Below, one piece after another: positions 63,681-64,000 of a stretch of 64,000 bases of DNA. The position numbers and the translations under genes are program-made. The stretch's first letter is position 1. Each line of letters opens with the position of its first letter. The notes below the pieces were generated by a model that saw nothing but the letters and a program-made list of their open reading frames with translations, was not told the DNA's origin and did not search any database. The DNA is from Flectobacillus sp. BAB-3569 (GTDB taxonomy: Bacteria; Bacteroidota; Bacteroidia; Cytophagales; Spirosomataceae): assembly GCF_002270355.1 (NCBI RefSeq), contig NZ_NJFZ01000016.1, forward strand, positions 105,563 through 169,562, written 5' to 3'.

Positions 63681-63736
63681 GAAACCTCCTTGTTTACTTT
63701 GTGAATTACGACAAACACAAACAAACAGGAGGTTTC
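63681..63736 (+). promoter_or_regulatory. Foldback hairpin that hides the transposase RBS
   Basis: GAAACCTCCT pairs with AGGAGGTTTC, and TGTTT / AAACA and TTTGTG / CACAAA extend the stem. The AGGAGG (63727-63732), a strong Shine-Dalgarno that is rare in this phylum, is in the right arm, five bases before the ATG. TTACTTTG (63695-63702) in the left arm is a possible -7 box: a transcript started inside the element would lack the full left arm and be translated, while read-through RNA would be folded and silent. Confidence 0.6.
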
Positions 63737-63737
63737 T

Positions 63738-64000
63738 ATGCATAAAGCATTTCTACAAAATAATGACATAAAATCGAGTAAGTCAAGACTCTCTCATTTA
63801 CTTCTTCATAAACTTGATCTTTATCTTGCTGACGTCCAGTTATCGTTAGATTCTGTTCTGGATAAGCGTTTAGTTCGTACTTTTTACGATTTAATAGTTG
63901 CCATTTTATTGCATCGACACAACTCTATGGGCTTATTGCTTAGTGAGTTAGGTGGCTATATTTGCGGTTTTTCACATGCTCCCGCTGGGACAAAGCGCAT
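63738..64000 (+). CDS. Transposase, N-terminal part (cut by window end)
   Basis: ATG 63738 with AGGAGG five bases upstream; 87 residues visible, beginning 'MHKAFLQNNDIKSSKSRLSH' and including 'RTFYDLIVAILLHRHNSMGL' and 'LLSELGGYICGFSHAPAGTK'. The 'LLSELGGYI...HAPAGTKR' stretch resembles the start of DDE transposases of IS4-like elements in Bacteroidota; the catalytic DDE residues lie outside the window, so the family is not settled. Confidence 0.75.
   Translation, partial: MHKAFLQNNDIKSSKSRLSHLLLHKLDLYLADVQLSLDSVLDKRLVRTFYDLIVAILLHRHNSMGLLLSELGGYICGFSHAPAGTKR

Larger units (their letters stand above)
63641..64000 (+). mobile_element. Insertion sequence, left end (cut by window)
   Basis: Begins with CATGAGTCATCCCGAATTTT, the same end as the three MITE-like elements in this window. 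A 56-base foldback structure with the ribosome-binding site and a transposase gene follow. The right end lies outside. Confidence 0.8.

Noticed and set aside
63498..63743. 81-codon minus-strand frame over the IS left end
   Set aside because: It runs through the inverted repeat and foldback leader of the IS and overlaps the osmC start; no protein-like features.
1..64000. tRNA, rRNA or riboswitch genes
   Set aside because: I looked for T-loop-like GTTCRANNC contexts, cloverleaf pairs and known aptamer cores and found none that I could support by eye; a covariance-model search would be decisive.

Overview
The window looks like DNA from a Bacteroidota bacterium of the Cytophagales type (a Spirosomataceae/Flectobacillus-like genus is my guess; this is not proven). 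The evidence is low GC, genes mostly without Shine-Dalgarno sites, TAnnTTTG-type -7 boxes, a type IX secretion C-terminal sorting domain, FecI/FecR-coupled SusC/SusD pairs, LytS/LytTR signalling and many Tat-exported redox proteins.

Layout. 1-6.6 kb: a T9SS-sorted surface protein (5' end cut) and a secreted GH78 alpha-L-rhamnosidase. 6.9-8.9 kb: an orphan sigma-54 response regulator and a DNA alkyltransferase. 8.9-20.5 kb: a polysaccharide-utilisation block with a clan GH-D-like hydrolase, ECF sigma factor, FecR anti-sigma, STN-domain SusC, SusD and a GH29 fucosidase with a frameshift. 20.7-23.6 kb: a LytTR regulator, its LytS-type kinase and the relic of a second LytTR gene. 23.9-25.5 kb: a tripartite hipB-hipS-hipT toxin-antitoxin locus with two operator-like palindromes. 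25.7-33.3 kb: a frameshifted GH10 xylanase, an exported amidohydrolase, a Gfo/Idh oxidoreductase, a small monooxygenase-like protein and a GMC dehydrogenase with its gamma subunit. 33.8-38.1 kb: a complete plasmid-type replication and partition module (parB, parA, ten iterons, a DnaA box, rep). 38.4-47.3 kb: a potassium-uptake operon (28-residue membrane microprotein, kdpF, kdpA, kdpB, kdpC, porin, KdpD N-terminal protein, histidine kinase). 47.9-54.4 kb: three planctomycete-type genes (DUF1549/1553, DUF1501, cytochrome-c domain protein). 54.6-59.7 kb: LysR, SbtA-like bicarbonate permease, Sua5/TsaC and isocitrate dehydrogenase. 60-64 kb: a Tat-exported PL26-like rhamnogalacturonan lyase, an OsmC protein and the left end of an insertion sequence.

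How it fits together. GH78 and PL26 point to rhamnogalacturonan use, GH29 to fucosylated glycans and GH10 to xylan. The sigma/FecR/SusC set would switch on its own locus when glycan is bound at the surface. The kdp genes form a high-affinity K+ system whose only visible candidate response regulator is the distant sigma-54 activator. Housekeeping genes (icd, tsaC) on the same stretch as an iteron origin with parAB suggest a chromid, or a plasmid integrated into a chromosome.

The intergenic spaces are full of short repeats. Three MITE-like elements share their ends with the insertion sequence at the right edge, and there are three further dispersed families (here called R1, R2, R3). Three genes (GH29, hipS, GH10) are each broken by a homopolymer exactly one base too short, which looks more like sequencing or assembly error than biology.
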